NCBI GenBank assembly: GCA_016180765.1
Contig: JACPAP010000273.1
Coordinates: 1-15,782 of the forward strand
DNA from: Gemmatimonadota bacterium
GTDB taxonomy: Bacteria > Gemmatimonadota > Gemmatimonadetes > Gemmatimonadales > GWC2-71-9
Direction of reading: 5' to 3'
DNA length: 15,782 nucleotides
The notes below the pieces were generated by a model. It was given only the letters and a program-made list of their open reading frames with translations, was not told the DNA's origin and did no database searches. Made by a program: the position numbers and the translations under genes. How positions within the stretch are numbered: the stretch's first letter is position 1; every line of letters starts with the position of its first letter. Below, piece by piece: positions 5,920-13,906 of this stretch.

Positions 5920-6729
5920 ATGCTCCCGAATCCGCAACCAGCCCGTCGCGCAGCGGTCAAGGCGCGGTCGCTGAAGCAGGAGTACGAGGAGTTCATCCTG
6001 CAGCGGATCGAGGAGTTCAAGGACCAGTTGACCCGGGACGAGCTGCTAGCCATCGCGGACGAGGCGGTGCGGGAGCTGGAGATGGGGACCGAGGATCAGC
6101 TGGTACTGACCGAGGTGCTGGTCCTGGAGCACGTGGACCGGTTGATCATGCGCCGGCTGAACCTCCCCAGCTACCGCCGCTGGCGAGACCGACACGTGCG
6201 GCTGCGCCGGGCGCAGCGGGAGGCCACCCACTGGGGTCTGGAAGCGGGCACGCCGCTCCAGGACCTGGTCGCGCGGCTGGAGGAGGGGGACCTGGCGCTG
6301 GTGATCGGCTCCGGGGTAGTTCCGGCGGCCCTGTTCCTGGCCGCCCACGACACCGAGGTCCTGTTCATCGACTCCGCGTTGAGCGCGGTGGAAGCGGCCG
6401 AGCACCGCGCCGCCGCCGAGGCCCTGGCCAGCCGGTTCCAAGCGCTGGTGGTGAGCCTGGACATCTGGTTCCCCGAAGTGACCCCCGCGCTGACCGTGCT
6501 CGACCCGCTGGTGCTGGGCGAGTTCGATCCTGGGCTTCGCCACGGCGTGCTGGAGACGCTGAAGGGTCGGACCGCGCGCGGCGGCGCGCACCTGGTCCTG
6601 CCCAGCGAGCCCCCACCCGGGGTCACGCCGCTCGCTCCGGAGGCCCTGCAGGCTTACTACACCGGTTGGATGGTGGAGCGGGCGCGACGCTCGGCGCGGG
6701 GCAGGTGGTTCTTGGCGTATAAGCCGTAG
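5920..6729 (+). CDS. Conserved-looking protein of unknown function with degenerate Rossmann/methyltransferase-like half
   Basis: I do not recognise the family. From ATG 5920 it is 269 residues. The N-terminal half is charged and helical (KQEYEEFILQRIEEFKDQL, then a long Leu/Glu-rich helix to RLNLPSYRRWRDRH). The C-terminal half alternates strands and helices: ALVIGSGVVPAALFLA (126-141) resembles a nucleotide-binding glycine loop, VLFIDSALSAVEAAEHRA has an acidic residue at a strand end, and LVVSLDIWFPEV and LTVLDPLVLGEFD follow. This is the order of a class I methyltransferase, but there is no DPP/NPP catalytic motif. The frame opens earlier, at ATG 5830 inside the arsR operator region; neither start has a clear ribosome-binding site, and 5920 is preferred because it leaves the divergent control region free. 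No membrane or signal segment is evident. Confidence 0.7.
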   Translation: MLPNPQPARRAAVKARSLKQEYEEFILQRIEEFKDQLTRDELLAIADEAVRELEMGTEDQLVLTEVLVLEHVDRLIMRRLNLPSYRRWRDRHVRLRRAQREATHWGLEAGTPLQDLVARLEEGDLALVIGSGVVPAALFLAAHDTEVLFIDSALSAVEAAEHRAAAEALASRFQALVVSLDIWFPEVTPALTVLDPLVLGEFDPGLRHGVLETLKGRTARGGAHLVLPSEPPPGVTPLAPEALQAYYTGWMVERARRSARGRWFLAYKP

Positions 6730-6785
6730 CGCTTGGGACATCGCTTCCCTTGCACCTGGGCTGCCCGCCGGCCAACTTCCAGCCG

Positions 6786-9737
6786 ATGCCCTCCGCCACC
6801 ATCAACGGGCGTACCATCACCGCGCCTGACGGCGCCACCATCCTCGACGCGGCCCGCGGGGCCGGCGTCGAGATCCCCACGCTGTGCTGGTATCCCAAGC
6901 TGCCGATCGCCGGGAACTGCCGCATCTGCGTGGTGTCGGTCGACGGCCAGGCCAAGCTCCTCCCGGCCTGCGCCACCAAGATCACCGAGGACATGCGGGT
7001 CACCACCGAATCCCCGGAAGCGGTCGCAGCGCGGCGCGGTGTCCTGAAGATGCTGCTCGAGCGCTACCCCGCCGATCACCTGATCAACGGCGGCCGCGCG
7101 CGGCCCAACAATCAGTTCGAAGACTACGTGGTGCGCTACGGGGTCCAGCCCACGCCGGTGGGCCAGCGGCTGCCGCTGCTCCGTCGGGGCGACGAACGGC
7201 CGGGCGACCCCATGATCAGTCACGACATGACCCGCTGTATCCTCTGTACCCGCTGCGTGCGGGCGTGCGAGGACATCCAGGTGGTGGGCGTCCTCGATGT
7301 AGGCTATCGCGGGGAGCAGGCCCAGATCATCGTGGGGGCCGACGGCGACCCGGACAAGGCCGCCTGCACCTGGTGCGGTGAGTGTGTCCGCGTGTGTCCG
7401 ACCGGAGCGATCTTCGAGGTCCTGCCGCAGCAGCGCTTCGGCGAGATCCCCGTCACCGCGGAGCCGGTGGTGCAGTCAGTGTGCCCCTACTGTGGTGTGG
7501 GGTGCCGGATCGAGTTGCACGTCGAGGACGATGAGGTGCTGCGCGTGACGTCGCCCAGCATTGAGCTCGACACGCCGAATCAGGGCTCCACCTGCGTCAA
7601 GGGTCGCTTCGGCTACGACTACGTACAGCATCGCGACCGGCTCACGGCGCCGTTGATCCGCAGGGGATGGGTCAAGCGTGGAACGCGATGGGTCTGGACC
7701 GGCCCGAACGGGGCCGACCGCCGGGCCGGGCCGTGGCGCTCGATCGAAGCCGAGGGACACGAACTCAAGCACCCGGCGCCGCCGCGCGCCACCGGCAAGC
7801 GCCTCCGGGACCTGCCCCTGCTGGACCGCGTGACCATGGACATCCGCGAGCGCGCCGCCACACCCCCCGACTGGTACCAGCCCTTCCGCCAGGCCACCTG
7901 GGACGAAGCGCTGGAGCTGGTGGCCCAGGAGATGAGTCGGGTCCACGCAGAACACGGCCCCGAGGCGATGGCCGTGTTCCAGAGCGCCAAGTGCACCAAC
8001 GAAGAGAACTATCTCCTCCAGCGGCTCATCCGCGCGCGCTTCGGCACCAACAACGTGGATCACTGCACCCGCCTCTGCCACTCCACCAGCGTGTCCGCCA
8101 TGCAGGCGGCGCTCAATACGGCGGCGGCGTCGGGCTCCATGCGCGAGGTCGAGGAAGCCTGCGACGTGATCTTCATCGCCGGCGCCAACACCACGGAGAC
8201 CCACCCGGTCTTCGGGGCCTCGCTCAAGCGCGCCCACAAGCGCGGCGCCTTCCTGATCGTGGCCGATCCACGCCGCATCGAGCTGGCCCGGTTGGCGGAC
8301 ATCCACCTCCAGATGCAGCCAGGCACCGACGTGGCGCTGTTCAACGCGATGCTCCACCACATCCTGGCCCAGGGCCTGGAGAACCGGGAGTTCATCGCCC
8401 AGCGCACCAAGAGCTTCGACGCGGTGAAGCAGGCCGTCGCCCCGTACCCGCCGGAACGGGCCGAGGCCATCACCGGCGTCCCGGCGGCGTTGATCCGTCA
8501 GGCCGCCGAGCGGTACGCCAAGGGGCCCAACACCACCACGCTGTGGGCCATGGGTCTCACCCAGCACCTCACCGGGCACGACATGGTCACCTCGCTGCTC
8601 AACCTGATCCTCGCGACCGGGATGATCGGGCGGTGGGGCGCCGCCATGATGCCGGTCCGGGGTCAGAACAACGTGCAGGGCGCCTCGGATATGGGGGCGA
8701 TCCCGTTCGTGTACCCAGATTACCAGTCCGTGTCCGACCCCGCCATGCGGGAGAAGTTCGCGCGGGTCTGGGGCGTCGAGCCCGAGCGCATGTCGCTCAC
8801 GCCGGGGCTCAAGGTGACCGAGATGACCCAGGAAGGCTCGCCCATCCGCGCGCTGTACATCATGGGCGAGAACCCCATCATCTCGGACCCGGACATCGCG
8901 CACGCCGAGGCCTGGTTCCGCAGCATCGAGTTCCTCGCGGTCCAGGACCTCTTTCTCACCGAGACCGCGCGCTACGCCGACGTGGTGCTGCCGGGCGCCT
9001 CGTTTGCGGAGAAAACCGGAACCTTCGTCAACACCGAGCGTCGGATCCAGCTGGCCCACCAGGCCATTCATCCTCCCGGCACCGCCCGCGCCGACTGGGA
9101 GATCATTGTGGACCTCTCGAACCGGCTGGGACTTCCCACCACGTTCCCGTCGCCGGAAGCGGTCATGGAGGAGATTCGGCAGGTCGCGCCCGCGTGGGCG
9201 GGCGTGAGCTACCAGCGACTGAAGAACCTCGCCGGGCTACAGTACCCGGTCCCGTCCGACGATCACCCCGGCACCGCGTTCCTGTTCGACGACCGCTTCC
9301 CCACGCCGGACGGCAAGGCCACGTTCCACCCCGCCCAGTACACCGATCCCGCCGAGCTGCCGGACCAGGAGTACCCCTTCGTCATGAACACGGGCCGCCA
9401 GCTCTATCACTGGCACACCGGCACCATGTCGCGACGCTCCAACGGGCTGGATGCGCGCGAGCCAACCGCCATCGTCGAGATCCATCCGGACGACGCGGCC
9501 GAGCTGGGGATCACCGATGGTGACCTGGTGCGGCTGACCAGCCGGCGCAACGCCGTGGTGATCTCCGCGCGGGTTTCGGATCGCGTGGCGCGGCGCCAGA
9601 TCTTCGTGCCGTTCCATTTCCGGGAAGCCGCGGCGAACCTGCTCACCAGCCCGGTGCTGGAGCCCCACGCCAAGATGCCGGCGCTCAAGGTGTGCGCCGT
9701 GCGCATCGAACCGGTCGCCGTCGGCGCGACGGTCTGA
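6786..9737 (+). CDS. fdhA: Formate dehydrogenase alpha subunit, molybdenum/tungsten, Cys type
   Basis: Bis-MGD enzyme oxidising formate to CO2. N-terminal [2Fe-2S] domain: Cys34, 45, 48, 62 with the usual spacing. Two ferredoxin clusters follow: Cys151/154/157/161 and Cys194/197/200/204. The cofactor-proximal [4Fe-4S] uses Cys233/236/240/270 (CPYCGVGC...GSTCVKGRFG). The catalytic pair is Cys431-His432 in DHCTRLCHSTSVSAM, so no selenocysteine is used. The C-terminal domain has MNTGRQLYHWHTGTMSRRS and the PHAKMPALK end. Two oddities: the NuoG-like His-Cys3 cluster site keeps His98 but has no cysteines after it, and about 70 residues (293-366) separate RLTAPLIR from TWDEALELVA, where the family usually has a short link. 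Start ATG 6786 is preferred over TTG 6750. No diaphorase subunit or fdhD is adjacent. Confidence 0.92.
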   Translation: MPSATINGRTITAPDGATILDAARGAGVEIPTLCWYPKLPIAGNCRICVVSVDGQAKLLPACATKITEDMRVTTESPEAVAARRGVLKMLLERYPADHLINGGRARPNNQFEDYVVRYGVQPTPVGQRLPLLRRGDERPGDPMISHDMTRCILCTRCVRACEDIQVVGVLDVGYRGEQAQIIVGADGDPDKAACTWCGECVRVCPTGAIFEVLPQQRFGEIPVTAEPVVQSVCPYCGVGCRIELHVEDDEVLRVTSPSIELDTPNQGSTCVKGRFGYDYVQHRDRLTAPLIRRGWVKRGTRWVWTGPNGADRRAGPWRSIEAEGHELKHPAPPRATGKRLRDLPLLDRVTMDIRERAATPPDWYQPFRQATWDEALELVAQEMSRVHAEHGPEAMAVFQSAKCTNEENYLLQRLIRARFGTNNVDHCTRLCHSTSVSAMQAALNTAAASGSMREVEEACDVIFIAGANTTETHPVFGASLKRAHKRGAFLIVADPRRIELARLADIHLQMQPGTDVALFNAMLHHILAQGLENREFIAQRTKSFDAVKQAVAPYPPERAEAITGVPAALIRQAAERYAKGPNTTTLWAMGLTQHLTGHDMVTSLLNLILATGMIGRWGAAMMPVRGQNNVQGASDMGAIPFVYPDYQSVSDPAMREKFARVWGVEPERMSLTPGLKVTEMTQEGSPIRALYIMGENPIISDPDIAHAEAWFRSIEFLAVQDLFLTETARYADVVLPGASFAEKTGTFVNTERRIQLAHQAIHPPGTARADWEIIVDLSNRLGLPTTFPSPEAVMEEIRQVAPAWAGVSYQRLKNLAGLQYPVPSDDHPGTAFLFDDRFPTPDGKATFHPAQYTDPAELPDQEYPFVMNTGRQLYHWHTGTMSRRSNGLDAREPTAIVEIHPDDAAELGITDGDLVRLTSRRNAVVISARVSDRVARRQIFVPFHFREAAANLLTSPVLEPHAKMPALKVCAVRIEPVAVGATV

Positions 9738-9752
9738 CCTGACACCCCAACC

Positions 9753-10544
9753 ATGGACCTCGGGATCGCCGGCCGAGTCGCCCTGGTGTGCGGCTCCTCC
9801 GCCGGGCTGGGTCGCGCCATCGCCGACGCGCTCGCGGCAGAAGGCTGCCGGGTGGCGCTCAACGGCCGAGACGAGGAGCGGTTGAACCACGCGGTGGCGC
9901 TCTTGGCCCAGCGCCACGAGACCGAGATCGCGGGTTTGCGCGCCGACGTCAGCGTCCCCGCCCAGGCCAGCGACCTGGTCGATCAGGTCCGCCAGCGCTT
10001 CGGCGCCCTGGACATCCTGGTGTGCAACGCGGCCGGCCCCGCGCCCGCGCCCTTCGAGTCCACGCCGGCGGAAGCCTGGCAGGCGGCGCTCGACCTCAAC
10101 CTCCTGTCCACCGTGCACCTCTGCCGCGCGGCGGTGCCGCTCATGCGCGCCCGCCGCTGGGGCCGCATCATCTGCCTCACCAGCGTCGCCGCGCGCCAAC
10201 CCATCGCGGGACTCATCCTGTCCACCACCGCTCGCGCCGGCGTCCTGGGCTTCTCCAAGTGCCTGTCCGACGAGGTGGCCAACGAGGGAATCACCGTGAA
10301 CGCGGTGTGTCCGGGCTACATGCACACCGACCGAGTCACCGACCTGGTCGAGCAACGCGCGGCCCAGACCAAGCGTTCCACCAATCAGATCCTCGCCGGC
10401 TACGTAGCCGACACCCCCGTCGGCCGCATGGGCGAGCCGGAGGAGCTGGCCGCCGCCGTCGCATTCCTGGCATCGGAACCGGCGGGCTATATTACCGGCG
10501 TCGCGTTGCCGGTAGACGGCGGCTTCATCCGGAGCGTCATGTAG
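9753..10544 (+). CDS. Short-chain dehydrogenase/reductase-like protein with non-canonical active site
   Basis: SDR fold of 263 residues. The cofactor loop GSSAGLG (residues 14-20), NAAG (92-95), the LDLNLLSTV helix, the Ser144 strand LTSVAA and the C-terminal PVDGGF are all present. The YxxxK pair expected at about 157-161 is Ser157 and Arg161 (LILSTTARAGVLGFSK). The same replacement occurs in a group of BKR-like SDRs, annotated as 3-oxoacyl-ACP reductase-like, that lack the standard catalytic tetrad (established knowledge of the superfamily). Oxidoreductase activity by the normal mechanism is therefore doubtful. It follows formate dehydrogenase by 15 bp with no clear ribosome-binding site, and a repeat hairpin separates it from tdh. 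The substrate is unknown. Confidence 0.88.
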   Translation: MDLGIAGRVALVCGSSAGLGRAIADALAAEGCRVALNGRDEERLNHAVALLAQRHETEIAGLRADVSVPAQASDLVDQVRQRFGALDILVCNAAGPAPAPFESTPAEAWQAALDLNLLSTVHLCRAAVPLMRARRWGRIICLTSVAARQPIAGLILSTTARAGVLGFSKCLSDEVANEGITVNAVCPGYMHTDRVTDLVEQRAAQTKRSTNQILAGYVADTPVGRMGEPEELAAAVAFLASEPAGYITGVALPVDGGFIRSVM

Positions 10545-10561
10545 AGCCGCAGTCCCAATGA

Positions 10562-10657
10562 GGGCGGCAGCAGCGGGAGGGGCCGCAGCAGCGGCAGCAA
10601 CCCCCCGCCGGTACGGAATTCCTGCCGCTCCTGCGGCCTCTGCCGCCTCTGCCGCTG
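10562..10657. repeat. Head-to-head 9-nt unit array (4 + 4 units) between SDR gene and tdh
   Basis: Left arm: four consecutive 9-mers GGGCGGCAG, CAGCGGGAG, GGGCCGCAG, CAGCGGCAG (10562-10597). Right arm: CTGCCGCTC, CTGCGGCCT, CTGCCGCCT, CTGCCGCTG (10622-10657). Taken in reverse complement, the arms pair unit by unit around a 24-nt loop. The variant GGCCGCAG in the third left unit meets its exact partner in the right arm. The hairpin fills the gap between the SDR stop and the tdh ATG, ending just before the tdh ribosome-binding site GGAG. It may act as a partial terminator or an mRNA-stability element; function is inferred. Confidence 0.85.
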
Positions 10658-10665
10658 GAGACTCC

Positions 10666-11703
10666 ATGCGCGCCATCCGCAAACCCCGCCCCGAGCCCGG
10701 GCTCGAGGTGTGCGAAGTCCCCGAGCCGACCGTCGGCCCCACGGACGTCCTGATCCGCGTCAAGCACGCCGGCGTATGCGGCACCGACCTGCACATTGCC
10801 GAGTGGGACGCGTGGGCCCAGAGCCGGCTCCATCCGCCGGTGGTGGTCGGCCACGAGTTCGCCGGCGAGATCGTCGCCGTCGGCGACGAGGTCCCAGCCG
10901 AGCTCAAGGTGGGGCAGCTGGTGACCGCCGAAGGCCACATCGTCTGCGGTCATTGCCGGCAGTGCCGCATGGGCGATGGGCACATCTGCCGGAACACCCG
11001 GATCATCGGCGTGGATCGGGACGGGGCCTTCGCCGAGTACCTCGCGATGCCGTCCGGCAACGTCATGGGGCTGAACGGCATTCCCACCACCACCGGCGCC
11101 ATCATGGACCCCTTGGGCAACGCGTTTCACACGGTCCTGACCGGCGACGCAGTCTCCGGCGGCACGGTGCTGGTGCTGGGCTGCGGGCCGATCGGGTGCT
11201 TCGCGGTGGGCATTGCGCGCGCCGCCGGAGCGGCCAAGGTCATCGCCTCCGACATCAACCCCAAGCGCCTGGAGCTGGCGCGGCGCATGGGCGCCCATGC
11301 GGCGCTCAATGCCACGACGGAAGACGTCCCCGCCAGGGTCGCGGAGCTCACCCAAGGGGAGGGGGCGGACCTGGTGTGCGAGATGTCCGGTCACCCGGAC
11401 GCCATCCGTCAGGCGTTCGCCTCGGTGCGCTTGGGAGGGCGGATCAACCTGCTGGGCCTGCCCCAAGGCGAGGTGCCGCTCAAGCTGTCCAACGACCTGA
11501 TTTTCAAAGGGGTCACCGTGTACGGAGTGATCGGCCGGCGGATGTTCGAGACCTGGCACCAGATGCAACGATTCCTCTCCAGCGGCCTGCTGGATCCCAC
11601 CCCCGTCGTCACCCACACATTCCCCCTGGAAGCCATTCACGACGCGCTCGACGCCATCCGATCGGGTGCGGCCGGCAAGGTCATTCTCGAAATCGGGAGC
11701 TAG
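10666..11703 (+). CDS. tdh: L-threonine 3-dehydrogenase (zinc, NAD+)
   Basis: Medium-chain zinc dehydrogenase oxidising L-threonine to 2-amino-3-ketobutyrate, first step of the threonine-to-glycine route. It is 345 residues against 341 in E. coli. Catalytic zinc ligands Cys38, His63 and Glu64 and the structural-zinc cysteines 94/97/100/108 (VCGHCRQCRMGDGHIC) agree with the E. coli positions within one residue. The NAD loop is LVLGCGPIG. Start ATG 10666 follows GGAG; the frame runs open further upstream only through the 9-nt array, giving an Ala-rich stretch that is not part of the family. The adjacent kbl starts three bases after the stop, and this pairing supports threonine over other polyol substrates. 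Confidence 0.95.
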   Translation: MRAIRKPRPEPGLEVCEVPEPTVGPTDVLIRVKHAGVCGTDLHIAEWDAWAQSRLHPPVVVGHEFAGEIVAVGDEVPAELKVGQLVTAEGHIVCGHCRQCRMGDGHICRNTRIIGVDRDGAFAEYLAMPSGNVMGLNGIPTTTGAIMDPLGNAFHTVLTGDAVSGGTVLVLGCGPIGCFAVGIARAAGAAKVIASDINPKRLELARRMGAHAALNATTEDVPARVAELTQGEGADLVCEMSGHPDAIRQAFASVRLGGRINLLGLPQGEVPLKLSNDLIFKGVTVYGVIGRRMFETWHQMQRFLSSGLLDPTPVVTHTFPLEAIHDALDAIRSGAAGKVILEIGS

Positions 11704-11706
11704 CCG

Positions 11707-12906
11707 ATGAGAGCGTCGGTCCAGACGCGGTTGCAGGCGGAGCTCGCGCAGTTCCGGCGGGACGGTGTCTACAAACGGCTGAACTACCTCGAGTCCCCCC
11801 AGGCCCCCCGGGTCAAGATGGAGGGACGGGGCGACATCATCATCCTGTCGAGCAACAACTACCTGGGGCTCTCCACCGTCGCCGAGGTGGTCGCGGCCGG
11901 GAAGGCCGGTCTGGACCGCTTCGGCGCGGGGACCGCCAGCGTACGGTTCATTTGCGGGACCTTCACCGTCCACCGGGAGCTGGAAGCGGCCCTGGCCCGC
12001 TTTGTGGGCACGGAATCGAGCCTCACCTACGTCTCCTGCTGGAACGCCAATGAGGGCCTGTGCCCCACGCTGCTGGGCCCGGAGGACATCGCCATCTCGG
12101 ACGAGTTGAACCACGCGTCCATCATCGATTCCATCCGGCTGGCCAAAACCATCTCCAAGTGCCAGTCGGCCGTCTACCGGCACGCCGACATGAAGGACCT
12201 GGAGGAGAAACTCCAGGCGGCCAAGGGCGCTCGAACTCGGCTCATCTTCACGGACGGCATCTTCTCCATGGAGGGGGACATCGCGCGGCTGCCGGACATC
12301 CTGGAGCTGGCCGAGCGCTATGATGCCGTTGTGGCGATGGACGACTCCCATGCGAGCGGCGTCCTGGGGAAGACCGGCCGCGGCACGGCCGAGCACTACG
12401 GCGTGCTGGGGAAAGTGGACATCATCACGTCCACGCTGGGCAAGGCCCTGGGCGGCGCGGCGGGCGGGTTCACCGGGTCCTCCACCGCGCTCACGGATTA
12501 CCTCACCCAGCGCTCGCGCCCGCAGCTGTTTTCCAATGCCCTTCCCTGCACCGTGGCGGCCAGCGCATTGGCCGCCGTACGGCATCTCGAGCAGCACCCC
12601 GAACTGGTCACGCGCCTGCACCAGAACGCGCGTTATTTCCGGGAGCAGCTCCTCGCCCGCGGGTTCAAGCCGCTCGCGGGCCAGACGCCCATCATCCCGG
12701 TCATCCTGGGAGAGACGGCCAAGGCGATCCAGATGAGCGAGATGCTGCTGGCGGAGGGGGTGTTCGTGACGGGGTTCGGGTACCCGGTGGTGCCGCAGGG
12801 CCACGCGCGGGTGCGGTGCCAGATCTCGGCAGCCCACACGAGGGACGACCTCGATCAGGTGCTCCGAGCGTTTGAGAAAGTCGGACAGAAGCTGAGCCTG
12901 ATCTGA
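11707..12906 (+). CDS. kbl: Glycine C-acetyltransferase (2-amino-3-ketobutyrate CoA ligase)
   Basis: PLP enzyme that splits 2-amino-3-ketobutyrate with CoA into glycine and acetyl-CoA, completing the reaction started by Tdh. At 399 residues it has normal length. Seen: SSNNYLGLS (48-56), FICGTFTVHRELE, DELNHASIIDSIRLA, the cofactor-binding MDDSHASGVLGKTGRG (211-226), the PLP lysine at 246 in TSTLGKALGGAAGG, and FSNALPCTVAAS. GGGAG lies seven bases upstream of ATG 11707 and overlaps the end of tdh, so the two genes form one operon. Other alpha-oxoamine synthases (BioF, HemA) share the fold, but the tdh neighbour and strong similarity to Kbl motifs decide the call. Confidence 0.96.
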   Translation: MRASVQTRLQAELAQFRRDGVYKRLNYLESPQAPRVKMEGRGDIIILSSNNYLGLSTVAEVVAAGKAGLDRFGAGTASVRFICGTFTVHRELEAALARFVGTESSLTYVSCWNANEGLCPTLLGPEDIAISDELNHASIIDSIRLAKTISKCQSAVYRHADMKDLEEKLQAAKGARTRLIFTDGIFSMEGDIARLPDILELAERYDAVVAMDDSHASGVLGKTGRGTAEHYGVLGKVDIITSTLGKALGGAAGGFTGSSTALTDYLTQRSRPQLFSNALPCTVAASALAAVRHLEQHPELVTRLHQNARYFREQLLARGFKPLAGQTPIIPVILGETAKAIQMSEMLLAEGVFVTGFGYPVVPQGHARVRCQISAAHTRDDLDQVLRAFEKVGQKLSLI

Positions 12907-13237
12907 CTAATTGCCGGCCGGTGTAGGGTCCACCTTACTGTGAGTGACCGCTCGCTAGCAGTGGCTTTACAGGGTCAACGTTGGAAGCCCTTTGCCCCAT
13001 CGGCGAGCATCGCGACACACTGTCGCCATGGACCGTACCTTCAAGTAGTTTCGCGACCTGAGCGCTTAACCGACCAGCCCACAAAGGCCTAGGAACCGCT
13101 GCGAGCCTGGCGTTTTTGACCCGTCCTCCCTATTTTCGGGGTCCCGGTGCTCCCTGGCTGGCGCCGGCGCGCCCTGGGGTGGGCAGCCCTGAGCCACCCC
13201 GGGCTCCTGACGTCAGGAATCCGGAGGTTGAGACGCG
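12907..13237. other. 331-bp non-coding gap of visibly lower GC
   Basis: No convincing reading frame, RNA gene or repeat-array copy is seen. Roughly the first 230 bases are clearly less GC-rich than the flanking genes and contain only short dyads such as CCGGCCGG (about 12915). The last 70 bases hold a strong hairpin and a 14-bp palindrome, listed separately. No T-tract terminator follows kbl. The region could hold the promoter of the downstream outer-membrane gene, but no -35/-10 pair is good enough to assign. Confidence 0.6.
13171..13218 (+). promoter_or_regulatory. Stable hairpin plus adjoining 14-bp palindrome upstream of the outer-membrane gene
   Basis: Positions 13171-13182 (GCCCTGGGGTGG) and 13194-13204 (CCACCCCGGGC) pair over 11 bp with one bulged T and an 11-nt loop. 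Directly after it comes the perfect palindrome TCCTGACGTCAGGA (13205-13218), and then the ribosome-binding site GGAGG at 13223-13227, ten bases before the ATG. No U-tract follows, so it is not a standard terminator. A 5'-UTR structure or a dimeric regulator site are both possible. Confidence 0.45.
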
Positions 13238-13906
13238 ATGATGCGGAAGACGGTGTGCGCTCTCGCACTGGCTCTGATTACGCTGGCCGGCTCGGCCGCG
13301 GCTCAGGAGGACGCCTGGCAGCACCGCTGGTTCTGGGGCGCCCAGGCGGGCATTATGCGGTTCCAGACCCCCACGGCGAGCGGATGGCAGGACGCCATCA
13401 CGGCGGGCGGTCACTGGCTCATCACGAGCACCCATTCGGCGCTGTACGCCGCGTTCGATCACGTGATCTTCAAGGACAACACCAGCTCCGCAGTGGTCGA
13501 CGCCTCCAGCCCGACGGGGATACGCAACATCGACTTCACCAACGGCCGCCGTATCCAGGCCTTGCTCTACATCTTCCCGACGGACGGCTTCATCCAACCG
13601 TACCTGGGCGGCGGCTTCGGCATTCACCAGTTGACGGACGCGAGTCCCGCGGGCGGCCCGGCCGCGTTCGCCACGCCCCAGCAGTTCGAGAACATCCTCC
13701 GGGTCGTGGATGAAACCAGCACCAAGGCGTTTCCGATCTTCAGCGGCGGGCTGCAGCTGCGCTTCGGTCGGCTGGCGTTGTTCGGCCAGGGCCAGTACAT
13801 GCCGCTGGGCCGCAACTACCTGATCTCCAGCGCGCAATACGTGGGCTCGGTGGGACTGCGGTACGCGTTGACCAGCTCGCGCGAGGAAGTGACGGCGCGG
13901 CGGTAA
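13238..13906 (+). CDS. Small outer-membrane beta-barrel protein, secreted by signal peptide
   Basis: A 222-residue protein with a classical type I signal peptide: MMRKTV, a hydrophobic core CALALALITLAGS, then AAAQ with predicted cleavage before Gln/Glu. The mature part shows alternating amphipathic strands with aromatic girdles and Gly-rich turns (WFWGAQAGIMRF, SALYAAFDHVIF, RIQALLYIFPTDGFIQPYLGGGFGIH, given in segments, FPIFSGGLQLRFGRLALFGQGQYM, VGSVGLRYAL), typical of 8-stranded OmpA/OmpW-like barrels. The terminal strand GSVGLRYALT is followed by a charged tail of about ten residues. GGAGG is well placed before ATG 13238; a second ATG follows at once. No enzymatic motif is visible. Function beyond an envelope location cannot be stated. 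Confidence 0.85.
   Translation: MMRKTVCALALALITLAGSAAAQEDAWQHRWFWGAQAGIMRFQTPTASGWQDAITAGGHWLITSTHSALYAAFDHVIFKDNTSSAVVDASSPTGIRNIDFTNGRRIQALLYIFPTDGFIQPYLGGGFGIHQLTDASPAGGPAAFATPQQFENILRVVDETSTKAFPIFSGGLQLRFGRLALFGQGQYMPLGRNYLISSAQYVGSVGLRYALTSSREEVTARR

Noticed and set aside
5860..5920. TTGACA at 5860 as a -35 box for the unknown gene
   Set aside because: No acceptable -10 hexamer lies 16-19 bases downstream; a single hexamer match is not enough.
6750..6785. TTG 6750 as the formate dehydrogenase start
   Set aside because: The twelve extra residues have no family match, and ATG 6786 begins directly at the ferredoxin-like domain strand.
10537..12837. 766-residue open frame on the minus strand opposite tdh-kbl
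   Set aside because: It is the antisense shadow of two certain genes in GC-rich DNA, has His/Arg/Gly-biased composition and no recognisable domain. Similar long minus-strand frames at 1334-2659, 3685-5094, 7476-9071 and 9237-10940 are rejected for the same reason.
12907..13140. tRNA, attC site or small RNA in the low-GC gap
   Set aside because: No cloverleaf, no paired attC-type core sites and no hairpin with U-tract could be found by reading both strands.
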